Positions 1-8,348 of a DNA stretch of 64,000 nucleotides are shown here, one piece after another; position 1 is the first letter of the stretch; each line of letters begins with the position of its first letter. The DNA is from Ectorhizobium quercum. Its GTDB lineage: Bacteria; Pseudomonadota; Alphaproteobacteria; Rhizobiales; Rhizobiaceae. The translations under genes were made by a program, and so were the position numbers. The notes beneath the pieces are model-generated. The model saw only the letters and a list, made by a program, of their open reading frames with translations, ran no database searches and was not told the DNA's origin. Location: NCBI RefSeq assembly GCF_026552795.1, contig NZ_JANFPI010000005.1, positions 397,737-461,736 on the forward strand. Reading direction: 5' to 3'.

Positions 1-765
1 AACGGAAACCCCGGAGAACCGCGTGCCGATCAGCGAACCGATGACCACATAGACCGGATTCATGATCCAGTAGGGCACCTGGCCGGAGATGAAGCCGCTG
101 ACATGCGGCAGGGCCGACGCCGCAAGACCGCCGAGCAGGAGTGCCGCCGGGAAATTCCAGCGCGTGAACAGCAGGCCGAGCGCGACGGACGCCAGCAGCA
201 CGACGGCGAGAACCGGCAGTTCCATCATCTGCTGCGGCCCCGTGAAGCCCGGCGCCGCCATGTCGAGCGCAGACAGGATTGGCGGCACGGCAAGGGTGAG
301 CGCCATGACGCGGACGCTCTGGATGATGGCGATAGCGGGCACGTCGGCCTTGCTGTCGGCGCTGAGGCTGATGATGAAACTCAGATGGCCCGGCGAGGAG
401 GCGAGCAGCGCCGTCTTGCGGTCGAGGCGGAACAGATGTTGCAGGATCCAGGCGGCCACGTAGAGCAGCACGACGACCATGACCAGCACCATGAAGAAGC
501 TGAAGGGCCACCGCTTCGCCGCGCCGATGATATCCGGCGTGACGGATGCGCCCATGGAAATGCCGACCAGCACGAAGCAGGCATCGCGAAGCCGGTTCGG
601 CACGGCCAGCTTCAGCCCCGCGAGCCCCGCCAGCATGACCACCAGAGCCGGGCCGATGAGATAAGGTGCGGGAGCGCCGACATACCATGCGCCGGCCGCA
701 CCGACCGCGCCGAAGAAGGCCGTCAGCAGGACGGCGCGAAACTGCGCAGAACTCACAAATGCCAT
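1..765 (-). CDS. AbrB-family (PF05145-type) membrane protein, 3' end beyond the window
   Basis: The reverse strand is open from an ATG at 765 to the window edge: 255 codons with no stop, so the C-terminus is missing. The product is very hydrophobic with repeated membrane segments. It has a segment reading LLASSPGHLSFIISL followed by Ala/Asp-rich residues and AIIQSVRV, which resembles the PGGLSEM...QLLR signature of the AbrB duplication family of inner-membrane proteins. These are often misnamed transcriptional regulator or ammonia monooxygenase. The start is fixed because an in-frame TGA lies three codons upstream. No strong ribosome binding site is visible. Substrate and function are unknown for most members. 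The gene lies downstream of rirA on the same strand, but a hairpin separates them, so co-transcription is doubtful. Confidence 0.72.
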   Translation of the reverse strand, partial: MAFVSSAQFRAVLLTAFFGAVGAAGAWYVGAPAPYLIGPALVVMLAGLAGLKLAVPNRLRDACFVLVGISMGASVTPDIIGAAKRWPFSFFMVLVMVVVLLYVAAWILQHLFRLDRKTALLASSPGHLSFIISLSADSKADVPAIAIIQSVRVMALTLAVPPILSALDMAAPGFTGPQQMMELPVLAVVLLASVALGLLFTRWNFPAALLLGGLAASALPHVSGFISGQVPYWIMNPVYVVIGSLIGTRFSGVSV

Positions 766-774
766 CCAATGTCA

Positions 775-802
775 AAGGCCGGCTGCGCTACGCAACCGGC
801 CT
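775..802 (-). terminator. Probable rirA terminator hairpin
   Basis: Eleven-base arms at 777-787 and 791-801 pair with one mismatch around a three-base loop. On the minus strand the hairpin is followed by TTTG. It sits directly after the rirA stop codon and before the AbrB-family gene. The U-tract is short, so termination may be partial. Confidence 0.5.
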
Positions 803-846
803 GACGATGTATCCGCTATGACTGACCGCGGTCAAGTATTCGATGG

Positions 847-1308
847 TCAGGCGGCCGGCTGCGCCTCGTGTTCCGGCAAGCCGAGCAGCATGTTGATCTG
901 CGGCCGGGTCTTGATCAGATCGTGGATCGTATAGCCGGACAGAACCTCGAAGAAGGCGCCGAGCGCATGGCGAAGCGCGGAGTTGAGACCGCAGCTGTCG
1001 ACAAGTGGACAGTCCACGTCACCGTCGTCGTCGAAGCATTCGGCCATCGCGAAGGAATCCTCCGTCACCCGCACCACGTCGAACAGGGTGATCGCCTCGG
1101 CCGGACGACCGAGCCGCACACCACCGTTGCGTCCGCGAACAGTTTCCACCAGACCGGCCTTGTTGAGCGGCTGGAGGATCTTGAAAAGGAACAGCTCCGA
1201 AACACCGTAGGCCCTGGCGATTTCCGGAATGCGGCTGAGCTGTCCGTCATTGGCGGCGCAATACATCAGCATGCGGACCGCATAATTCGTCTGCTTCGTG
1301 AGGCGCAT
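847..1308 (-). CDS. rirA: Rrf2-family iron-responsive regulator RirA
   Basis: This is a 153-residue Rrf2-family DNA-binding protein closely resembling RirA, the Fe-S dependent repressor of iron uptake genes in Rhizobiaceae. The winged-helix part includes residues 1-70, with the typical opening MRLTKQTNYAVRML. Three cysteines at 91, 100 and 106, in the order C-x8-C-x5-C, match the Fe-S cluster ligands of the family. The start is supported by GGAAGGAG just upstream of the ATG. RirA senses iron and Fe-S status and represses iron acquisition when iron is replete. An inverted repeat resembling an Irr/ICE box lies about 50 bases upstream, which suggests cross-regulation by Irr, as known in Agrobacterium. 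The neighbours are not iron genes, so its targets are elsewhere. Confidence 0.93.
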   Translation of the reverse strand: MRLTKQTNYAVRMLMYCAANDGQLSRIPEIARAYGVSELFLFKILQPLNKAGLVETVRGRNGGVRLGRPAEAITLFDVVRVTEDSFAMAECFDDDGDVDCPLVDSCGLNSALRHALGAFFEVLSGYTIHDLIKTRPQINMLLGLPEHEAQPAA

Positions 1309-1356
1309 TTCGCACTCCTTCCATCTCGAATGCGGAATATATAGTCTCTAACCTTC

Positions 1357-1373
1357 TTTGGAACAATTCCAAA
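1357..1373 (-). promoter_or_regulatory. Irr/ICE-like inverted repeat upstream of rirA
   Basis: TTTGGAACAATTCCAAA is a perfect palindrome of seven-base arms around a three-base centre. It lies 49 bases upstream of the rirA ATG, in the interval between rirA and the metallopeptidase gene. It differs from the published iron-control element (ICE) consensus TTTAGAA-N3-TTCTAAA at one base per arm. Irr binding is inferred from that similarity and from the known Irr-RirA cross-control in Agrobacterium. Confidence 0.6.
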
Positions 1374-1422
1374 ATATAAAAAAATGCCGCCCCGGGGCGC
1401 ATCATCTTGTCGCGGGCGCCGT

Positions 1423-2484
1423 TCAGGGCCTTTCGGCGGTCCGTTCGGCCACATAATCCGCGATCGCCTGACGGCGTTCGGCGGTGGCCGGGTGGGTCGC
1501 AAGCAGGCTCGTCGTCCTTTCATTACCGATAATCGGTTCGATTCGCGCGAAAAAACGGTCTATCGCCAGCGGGTCGCGGCCGGCGGCCAGCATGAGATCG
1601 ACGGAATGACGGTCGGCCTCGCGTTCGGCGTCGCGGGAATAGGACAGCGCCAGAAGGCCGCCGCCCTGTGCCAGTATGTCTTCCATCGCCGAGCCGATGT
1701 CGCCGGCGATCAGCATGACGAGGCCGGCAAGGCCGGCGGCGCGGTAAAGCTGGCGCAGGCTGTGCTCGTGTTCGACGTGGCCGATCTCGTGCGCCAGAAC
1801 GCCGAGGATCATGTCGTCGTCCCCTCCGGCCAGTTCGATCAGTTCGTCGGTGATGACGATGGTGCCGTCCGGCAGGGCGAAGGCGTTCGGCCCGGTGATG
1901 CCGCCGTGACGGAAATTCAGGGCGAAGGCTTCCGGCCCCGCCTCGGACCGGGCGGCGATCTCGCCGAAGCCGGCGCGGATCTCCGCCTGGCGGGTCGGGT
2001 CGAGCGTGCTTTCGGAGAATATGGCGCGGTCCAGCGTCGACATCGTGCCCTGCGACATCAACTGCGGCACGACGGGCGGCGTGACGACGATGGCGACCTC
2101 CACCAGCGCCGGCAGGGCGAACCGGTAGACGCCGGCGGCCAGCACGATCACCGCCAGCACGATGACCACCAGTCTCGGCCGGAACTGTTCCAGCCAGTGG
2201 ACGAAACCGCCGGGCCTTGCCCCGGCCGAGCGCAGGAAGAGATCGGCGGTATCGTTGTCGACCGTCTCGAACAGGGAGCCGTCCGCAAAGGTGAACCGGC
2301 GGGGCACCGATCCGACGCGGGCGCTGACCTCCACCGAGGCAACCCCGGCTTCCGCCAGACGCGCGCCGGCTGCATCGCGCACGACGAAGCGTCGGCCTTC
2401 GCAAACCAGCAGCGCCTCCACCGACAGGCTGGAGCGGGGCGGATGCCACGCGCCGGCGAGCCGGCCGGTGTCCTCAGAAGCCAA
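1423..2484 (-). CDS. M48-family zinc metallopeptidase, membrane anchored
   Basis: The protein carries the zinc-binding motif HEIGH followed by an EHEHSLRQLY segment, and a downstream glutamate region (SRDAEREAD) that supplies the third ligand in M48 peptidases. The N-terminal half has a beta-rich domain and one hydrophobic segment (LVVIVLAVIVLAAGVY). An ATG-initiated frame begins at 2571, but it would overlap the upstream gene by almost 100 bases. A TTG at 2484 is preceded by GGAAGGG at good spacing and gives a 353-residue protein overlapping the DUF898 stop by 11 bases, so that start is preferred. The tight overlap indicates translational coupling with the DUF898 membrane protein. Members of this class are thought to degrade misfolded or secreted proteins. 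The substrate is unknown. Confidence 0.85.
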   Translation of the reverse strand: MASEDTGRLAGAWHPPRSSLSVEALLVCEGRRFVVRDAAGARLAEAGVASVEVSARVGSVPRRFTFADGSLFETVDNDTADLFLRSAGARPGGFVHWLEQFRPRLVVIVLAVIVLAAGVYRFALPALVEVAIVVTPPVVPQLMSQGTMSTLDRAIFSESTLDPTRQAEIRAGFGEIAARSEAGPEAFALNFRHGGITGPNAFALPDGTIVITDELIELAGGDDDMILGVLAHEIGHVEHEHSLRQLYRAAGLAGLVMLIAGDIGSAMEDILAQGGGLLALSYSRDAEREADRHSVDLMLAAGRDPLAIDRFFARIEPIIGNERTTSLLATHPATAERRQAIADYVAERTAERP

Positions 2485-3535
2485 AATCGAACCCTTCCAT
2501 GTCGAGATACTCGGCGCTTGCCGCACCTCCCGTCCTTTCGATCGAAGAGAATATCTCACCCAGCTCGCCATCGAAACGGATTCCGGAATGTTCGACGATA
2601 TAACGCGCCTCGCGCACCGCCGCCCACGGACGCATCAGGCCGAGCGTCAGCACGGTGACGACGAGATTGGACACCATGATCCAGAGATAGCGGAAGCGGG
2701 ACATGTCGCTTCCCAGCCGGTGGCGCCCGTCGAGCACGGTGGCCGACCAGACGACGTTGCGCACGCCGATCTGGTAAAGCAAGCCGACGATGGCGAACAC
2801 GATCAGCGTGCCGAAGACGCTGGCATAGACCAGCCCGATCCAGATGGTCATCGCCGCATCGTCGTCGGAGGCCAGCAGGAACGCCGGAATGCTGACCAGA
2901 GCGATCAGTACCACTCCGAGAACCATCAGAAGCACGGGCAGTATCCAGACGCGGTAGAGCGCGCCGATCCGCGGATCGGTGGCGAAGGCGCGGTCGCCGT
3001 AGCGGAGATTGTCGAAGACATAACGGTTCAGCCAGCGGCTGGCGAAGGGCGCCAGAATGCCGAGCGAGACCAGCGCGACGAGAGAGCCGAGCACGATGGC
3101 CACGAACGCCCCGCCGACGCCGCCGACGAAATCGAAGCGGACATTGCGATAGCTGGTGACGCGGGCGTTGAACCGCAGGCTGCGCATGACCAGCCACGGC
3201 AGGATGACGATGAACAGCAGGGAGCCGGCCAGCGCCAGGATCGGGTTGACATAGCCGAGCATGTTGACCACGACGATGAAGGCGAGCGCGATGAGGCGTC
3301 CGATGAAGATCTGGAGACCGCGCGCGTGATAGTCGAAGGTCCGTCCGGCAAGCTCGGTGTTTCCGTAGAAATAACGTTTGCGGCGCACCTTGGCCCAGGC
3401 CGAATAGATGCCGACGGTCACGATGGTCAGCAGGACATTGACGATCCAGATGCCGAAATATTCCCGGGCATTGCCCCTGAAGATGCCACGTTCATATCCG
3501 GCTTCCGTCACCGGCGCCCCAGTCGTCTCCGTCAT
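2474..3535 (-). CDS. DUF898 (YjgN-family) multi-pass inner-membrane protein
   Basis: This 353-residue membrane protein starts MTETTGAP and has about six to eight hydrophobic segments. It contains the family features GIYSAWAKVRRKRYFYGNT near the N-terminus and a related TLGLMRPWAAVREARY near the C-terminus, which suggests an internal duplication. The ATG at 3535 is chosen over an upstream in-frame start at 3688 because AGAGGA lies just before it and the extra 51 codons look non-coding. They also run into the mmsA terminator region. Function is unknown. The coupled M48 peptidase downstream is the only contextual clue. Confidence 0.85.
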   Translation of the reverse strand: MTETTGAPVTEAGYERGIFRGNAREYFGIWIVNVLLTIVTVGIYSAWAKVRRKRYFYGNTELAGRTFDYHARGLQIFIGRLIALAFIVVVNMLGYVNPILALAGSLLFIVILPWLVMRSLRFNARVTSYRNVRFDFVGGVGGAFVAIVLGSLVALVSLGILAPFASRWLNRYVFDNLRYGDRAFATDPRIGALYRVWILPVLLMVLGVVLIALVSIPAFLLASDDDAAMTIWIGLVYASVFGTLIVFAIVGLLYQIGVRNVVWSATVLDGRHRLGSDMSRFRYLWIMVSNLVVTVLTLGLMRPWAAVREARYIVEHSGIRFDGELGEIFSSIERTGGAASAEYLDMEGFDFGF

Positions 3536-3650
3536 GAAAATCCTCTGCCTTGCGATTCGTTGTCTCCAAACATTCTGTCCCGCGGCGCCGAATGCAAGAA
3601 AGGAGACGGTTAATTCATGACTATTTTCATCCAGTTTGTTGACGAAATGT

Positions 3651-3676
3651 AAAAAAGGGGCCGTGAGGCCCCTTTT
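3651..3676 (-). terminator. Rho-independent terminator of mmsA
   Basis: Ten-base arms (AAAAGGGGCC and its complement) at 3653-3662 and 3667-3676 flank a GTGA loop. On the minus strand the stem is followed by six T residues. It lies 24 bases beyond the mmsA stop codon. Confidence 0.85.
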
Positions 3677-3699
3677 CCGGAACGGCAAGCCGCCACCTT

Positions 3700-5196
3700 T
3701 TACTTCATGACCGGCATGACGAATTCCGCGCCGTCCTTGATGCCGGACGGCCAGCGGGCGGTGATCGTCTTGGTGCGCGTCCAGAACTTGATCGAGTCCG
3801 TGCCGTGCTGGTTCAGGTCGCCGAAGGACGACGCCTTCCAGCCGCCGAAGGAATGGTAGGCGAGCGGAACCGGGATCGGAACGTTGACGCCGATCATGCC
3901 GATATTGATGCGGGACGCGAAATCGCGGGCGGCATCGCCGTCGCGGGTGAAGATGGCGACGCCGTTGCCGTATTCATGCTTCATCGGCAGGGAGAGCGCC
4001 TCCTCGTAATTCGCGGCGCGGACGACCGACAGGACCGGCCCGAAGATCTCGGTCTTGTAGATGTCCATGTCCGGGGTGACGTCGTCGAACAGCGTACCGC
4101 CGACGAAGAAGCCGTCTTCATAGCCCTGAAGCTTGAAGCCGCGGCCGTCGACCACAAGCTTCGCGCCCTGCGCCACGCCGGAATCGATCAGCCCCTCGAT
4201 GCGGGCCTTGGCTTCCTTGGTCACGACCGGGCCGAGGTCGGCCTTGTCGTCGCTGTAGGGGCCGATGCGCAACGCCTCAACCTTGGGAACCAGCTTTTCG
4301 AGAAGGCGGTTGGCGGTTTCCTCGCCGACCGGAACGGCGACGGAAACGGCCATGCAGCGCTCGCCGGCGGAGCCGTAGCCCGCACCCATCAGGGCGTTGG
4401 CGGCCTGGTCGAGGTCGGCGTCGGGCAGGATGATCATGTGGTTCTTGGCGCCGCCGAAGCACTGGGCGCGCTTGCCGTTCATCGCCGCCGTGCCGTAGAC
4501 GTAGCGGGCAATCGGCGTGGAACCGACGAAGGAGACCGCGCCGATATCCGGATCGGTGAGGATCGCGTCGACGGCGGTCTTGTCGCCGTTGATGACGTTC
4601 AGCACGCCCGCCGGCAGGCCGGCCTCGATCATCAGTTCGGCAAGGCGCAGCGGCAGGGACGGGTCGCGCTCCGAGGGCTTGAGGATGAAGGCGTTGCCGC
4701 AGGCAATCGCCGGGGCGAACATCCACATCGGGATCATGCCCGGGAAGTTGAACGGCGTGATGCCCGCACCGATGCCGACAGGCTGGCGAATGGAGTACAT
4801 GTCGATGGCCGGGCCCGCGCCTTCGGTGAACTCGCCCTTCTGGAGATGCGGAATGCCGCAGACGAATTCGCAGACTTCGAGGCCGCGGATGATGTCGCCC
4901 TTGGAATCGTCGACGGTCTTGCCGTGCTCCTGCGACAGCAGGGTGGCAAGCTCGTCCATGTGCTGGTTGAGCAGGGTGACGAACCGGAAGAAGACGCGGG
5001 CGCGGCGCTGCGGGTTGGTGGCGGCCCAGGCGGGCTGCGCGGCCTTGGCGTTTTCGACCGCCGCACGGATTTCCTCGACGGTGGCAAGCGCGACCTTCGC
5101 CTGCACCTCACCGGTGGCGGGGTTAAAGACGTCGCTGAAGCGACCGCTGGTGCCGGCGACGTGCTTGCCGCCGATAAAATGACCGATTTCCCTCAT
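3700..5196 (-). CDS. mmsA: Methylmalonate-semialdehyde dehydrogenase (CoA-acylating)
   Basis: This 498-residue aldehyde dehydrogenase belongs to the ALDH6 / MmsA-IolA class. It oxidises methylmalonate or malonate semialdehyde to propionyl-CoA or acetyl-CoA in valine and myo-inositol breakdown. The catalytic cysteine is C281 in GERCMA, the oxyanion asparagine is N150 in PFNFPG, and the cofactor lysine is K173 in LKPSE. The general-base glutamate of ordinary ALDHs is replaced by the GGAKNH segment (248-253), the mark of the CoA-dependent family. Length is typical. It is transcribed alone, ends at a strong terminator, and diverges from a LysR-type gene that probably controls it. No other valine or inositol genes are present here. 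Confidence 0.93.
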   Translation of the reverse strand: MREIGHFIGGKHVAGTSGRFSDVFNPATGEVQAKVALATVEEIRAAVENAKAAQPAWAATNPQRRARVFFRFVTLLNQHMDELATLLSQEHGKTVDDSKGDIIRGLEVCEFVCGIPHLQKGEFTEGAGPAIDMYSIRQPVGIGAGITPFNFPGMIPMWMFAPAIACGNAFILKPSERDPSLPLRLAELMIEAGLPAGVLNVINGDKTAVDAILTDPDIGAVSFVGSTPIARYVYGTAAMNGKRAQCFGGAKNHMIILPDADLDQAANALMGAGYGSAGERCMAVSVAVPVGEETANRLLEKLVPKVEALRIGPYSDDKADLGPVVTKEAKARIEGLIDSGVAQGAKLVVDGRGFKLQGYEDGFFVGGTLFDDVTPDMDIYKTEIFGPVLSVVRAANYEEALSLPMKHEYGNGVAIFTRDGDAARDFASRINIGMIGVNVPIPVPLAYHSFGGWKASSFGDLNQHGTDSIKFWTRTKTITARWPSGIKDGAEFVMPVMK

Positions 5197-5319
5197 GGCT
5201 CCTCACCTTCTGGTTCATTGCGTTTGTTGATGGAATAAGGATTGCACTTCAATTTACGCCAAATCAATGGCCTGTTATAAGTAACCGTTGTGCATTTTTC
5301 GACACCTGGAGCCTCTCAC

Positions 5320-6201
5320 ATGAACTGGGACGACGTTCGCCTGTTCCTCGCCGTGGCGCGCAGCGGCCAGTTTCTCGCCGCCGCCCGCCGGCTCGGCGTC
5401 AACCACGCCACGCTGGCGCGACGCGTCTCGGCGCTGGAAAATGCGCTTGGCACCCAGCTTTTCGTGCGCCGCCCGCAGGGCTGCGAAATGACCGAGCAGG
5501 GCGAGCGGTTCCTGGCCGCCGCCGAACGCATGGAAACGGAAATGCTCGCCGCGCAGGCAAGCCTCGGGCGAACGGATGCGGCGATTTCCGGCACGGTGCG
5601 CATCGGGGCACCGGACGGCTTCGGCGTCTCCTTTCTTGCGCCGCGCCTCGGGCGGCTTGCGGAACGGCATCCGGAATTGAAGCTAGAACTGGTGCCGGTG
5701 CCGCGGTCCTTCTCGCTGTCGCGGCGCGAGGCGGATATCGCCATCACCATCGACCGCCCCGAGCAGGGCCGGCTCGTTTCCTCGAAACTCACCGAATATT
5801 CGCTCGGCCTCTATGCCGCCAGGCGCTATCTCGACGGGCGGGCGGCGCCGGGCACGATCGACGACCTGCGCGCCCACCGCCGCGTCGGCTATGTCGAGGA
5901 CCTGCTCTATTCCGCCTCGCTGGACTTTACCGGCGAAATCATGCGCAACTGGAACGCGGCGCTGGAAATTTCCTCCGCCACCGGGCAGTTCGAGGCGGTG
6001 CGCTCCGGCGCCGGCATCGGCATCCTGCACAATTACATCGCCCGGCATGCACCCGACCTGAGACGGCTTCTGCCCGACGTGGCGATCCGGCGCGCCTACT
6101 GGATCACGTTTCACGAAAGCGCGCGCGAGCTTGCCCGCGTGCGCGCCGTCTCCACCTTCATTCAGGAACTGGTGAGCGCCGAACGGAAAATCTTCCAGTA
6201 G
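5320..6201 (+). CDS. LysR-type transcriptional regulator divergent from mmsA
   Basis: This 293-residue LysR-family protein has an N-terminal winged helix (residues 1-60, MNWDDVRLFLAVARSGQF and NHATLARRVSALE) and a substrate-binding domain from about residue 90. The ATG at 5320 is preferred over one ten codons upstream because the sequence then begins exactly where family members begin. It diverges from mmsA across a 123-base spacer, the usual geometry for a LysR regulator of its neighbour. Control of mmsA is therefore likely but inferred. The inducer is unknown. Confidence 0.88.
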   Translation: MNWDDVRLFLAVARSGQFLAAARRLGVNHATLARRVSALENALGTQLFVRRPQGCEMTEQGERFLAAAERMETEMLAAQASLGRTDAAISGTVRIGAPDGFGVSFLAPRLGRLAERHPELKLELVPVPRSFSLSRREADIAITIDRPEQGRLVSSKLTEYSLGLYAARRYLDGRAAPGTIDDLRAHRRVGYVEDLLYSASLDFTGEIMRNWNAALEISSATGQFEAVRSGAGIGILHNYIARHAPDLRRLLPDVAIRRAYWITFHESARELARVRAVSTFIQELVSAERKIFQ

Positions 6202-6293
6202 CCGGCGCAACGCGGGAACCGCGAAGACGACAAAAAGCCGGAACGGCGGCGATGCGAAAGGCTGCGGCCGCTCATGCAGACATGCAATCCGGA

Positions 6294-7580
6294 TTATGGA
6301 TCGACGTCGGCCTGATAGGCGTCGTAGCGACCGCGGAACTGCTCGAAGACGGCGATGGTTCGCCGCGCAATGCCTGTCCAGCCGAAGACGCGGCGGGCAA
6401 AGCGCGCGCCCTCAACGGTCAGCACCTCGCGCAGCCAGGGATATTGCATCGGCATGTTGATCATCGCGGCGAACTCCTCCGGCCGCTTCGGATCGGCCAC
6501 GAGCGCATGCCGGCCGAATTCGACCTGTTCGCGCAAGCCGCCGTGGATCGTCGTCACCGTGGGCGTGCCGCAGGCCATCGCCTCGACGGCCGTCATGCCG
6601 AATGGCTCGTAACGCGAGGGCAGCGCAAAGACCCCGGGCGCGCGATAATAATCGACCAGTTCCTCGTCGGGAACGTAGCCGCGCCAGTCGATGAAATCGG
6701 CAATGCCCGCTTCAGCGGCCACCGCCTTCCACGTATCGATAAGCTCGAAATCGGCTTCGGAATTGCCGCCGACCGCCAGAACCAGCCGCGCCTCCGGCTG
6801 GAGGATCCTCAGGGCCGGCAGCGCCTGGATGATCAGGTCATAGCCCTTGTTCTCCGCCGCCCGGCCGACGACATAGACATCGCTCGGCCCCATGTTCAGA
6901 CGCTGGCGCGCCGCGGCCACCTTGTCGGGCGTCGCGGGCGTAAAGCGGTTCTCGTCGATGCCGGGCGGGATCATCGTGACATGCTCGCGCGGCAGGGCGT
7001 ATTCGGCCACGATCAGGTCCACCTGCTGCTCCGAGGTCGCGATGACATGGTCGCAGTTGCGGTAAAGGACGAATTCCTTCTGGATGCGCTCCTCGAAGCG
7101 ATAGCCCGCCATCTCCTCCGCCGTGGCGCCGTGCATGTCGTGCCTTTTCCACCAGCCGAGCGAATGAGGGGTGTGGATATGGGGGATCTGCAATTCCTCG
7201 GCGATCTTCTGCCCACAGACGCCGGCATCCCAATAATGGCTGTTGACCACATCGTAGCGCAGGCCGCGGCGGCGGATGGCGGCAAGGGCGTTGGTGATGA
7301 AGTCGCCATACCAGTCGTGCATGTCCTCCTTGCGGATGAAATCGGGCCCTCCGAAGGGGATACGCCAGATCCGCAGGTTGTCGTTGATGACGTCCTCGGC
7401 CGGCTGGTCCTCGAAGCGCCGGGTCATCACATCGACCTTGTAGCCCAGCCGCGCGAAGCGCTTGGCAAGCTCGAGGACAAAGACCACCTGGCCACCGGTA
7501 TCGGGCTTGCCAAGCTCAGGCGACCCCGCGACATAGCCATGCAACGAAATCATCAATAGCGAACCGATCGGCTGCGTCAT
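6294..7580 (-). CDS. mfpsA: Mannosylfructose-phosphate synthase (GT4 family)
   Basis: This 428-residue glycosyltransferase has the sucrose-phosphate-synthase fold. It has a GGQ motif (29-31) near the N-terminus, HTPHSLG (136-142), and the retaining E-x7-E pair E325/E333 in RYEPFGMTAVEA. Length and residue pattern match the Agrobacterium MfpS enzyme, which joins GDP-mannose to fructose-6-phosphate, rather than the longer plant and cyanobacterial sucrose synthases. The next gene upstream in the unit is a sucrose-phosphatase-like HAD protein, as expected for a two-step pathway. The product, mannosylfructose, is an osmoprotectant in Agrobacterium. A sucrose-phosphate synthase activity cannot be ruled out by reading alone. 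Confidence 0.8.
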   Translation of the reverse strand: MTQPIGSLLMISLHGYVAGSPELGKPDTGGQVVFVLELAKRFARLGYKVDVMTRRFEDQPAEDVINDNLRIWRIPFGGPDFIRKEDMHDWYGDFITNALAAIRRRGLRYDVVNSHYWDAGVCGQKIAEELQIPHIHTPHSLGWWKRHDMHGATAEEMAGYRFEERIQKEFVLYRNCDHVIATSEQQVDLIVAEYALPREHVTMIPPGIDENRFTPATPDKVAAARQRLNMGPSDVYVVGRAAENKGYDLIIQALPALRILQPEARLVLAVGGNSEADFELIDTWKAVAAEAGIADFIDWRGYVPDEELVDYYRAPGVFALPSRYEPFGMTAVEAMACGTPTVTTIHGGLREQVEFGRHALVADPKRPEEFAAMINMPMQYPWLREVLTVEGARFARRVFGWTGIARRTIAVFEQFRGRYDAYQADVDP

Positions 7581-7610
7581 GTTCTTCTCTCCTCTTGTCG
7601 TGCGGCACGG

Positions 7611-8348
7611 TCAGCCGGGCAGGATACCCAGCGCGACGAGCCCCTCCAGGACGCCTGCCGCATGAGGCGCCCGCGCTCGATAGGTCTTGCCCGGAGGCAT
7701 GGCCTCGATCAGTTCCCGCCGCGCATTGCCGACGGCAATGGCACGGGCTGATAACTCAAACATAGCGAGATCGTTGCCTGAGTCACCCGCAACCACCATC
7801 CGGTCGGCCGGAATACCGAGTCTTTCGGCCAGAAACTGCGCTGCCACATCCTTTCCTGCGCCGGGCGCGAGCAGATCGAGGTCGCTTTCTCCCGAAAAGA
7901 CCGCCCGGACCGGAAGGCCCGCCGCGGCGAGCGCATCCAGCAGCCGGGCGCGGGCATTGGGGTCGGGTGCGGCGAAACTGAGCTTGCCGGCGGTCAGGAA
8001 CTCGGCGGCGTGGGGGACAAAGCCCATCTCCGTGGCAAGGGCGAAGACGGCCTCGCCCGGCCAGCGGTCGAAGCGGGCGGTCCAGTCCGAAAGCCAGGCG
8101 CCGCCCACGCGGATTTGGGTGCCCATGCCGGTGATGATCGCATCCGGCGCGAAATCCGCCGGAAATTCGCTGGCCAGGGTCGCATCGACGCTGGCCGCCG
8201 GCCGCGACGAGTTCAGCGCCAGCCGCAACCGGTCGGGATGACGCCTGACGGCCGCCCAGAATTGCTCCAGCGCGCGCCGGTCTCCGGTCAGCGTATCGTC
8301 GACATCGCTGACCAGCAGCCAGGGGCCCTCGCCGGGTTCCCCGCTCAT
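7611..8348 (-). CDS. mfppA: Mannosylfructose-phosphate phosphatase (HAD, sucrose-phosphatase-like)
   Basis: This 245-residue HAD phosphatase has motif I DVDDTL (D15 nucleophile, D17 acid/base), motif II in LNSSR, and the C-terminal acidic motif GDSGND. It resembles sucrose-6-phosphate phosphatase and the Agrobacterium MfpP enzyme. The ATG at 8348 overlaps the upstream stop codon as ATGA, so it is translationally coupled to the GH32-like gene. A longer reading frame to 8594 lies wholly inside that gene and is not real. It removes phosphate from the product of the adjacent synthase, giving mannosylfructose. Confidence 0.82.
   Translation of the reverse strand: MSGEPGEGPWLLVSDVDDTLTGDRRALEQFWAAVRRHPDRLRLALNSSRPAASVDATLASEFPADFAPDAIITGMGTQIRVGGAWLSDWTARFDRWPGEAVFALATEMGFVPHAAEFLTAGKLSFAAPDPNARARLLDALAAAGLPVRAVFSGESDLDLLAPGAGKDVAAQFLAERLGIPADRMVVAGDSGNDLAMFELSARAIAVGNARRELIEAMPPGKTYRARAPHAAGVLEGLVALGILPG

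Noticed and set aside
103..804. A plus-strand frame of 233 codons at the window start
   Set aside because: Its product is Arg/His/Gln-rich with no domain, whereas the opposite strand encodes a coherent hydrophobic AbrB-family protein running off the edge.
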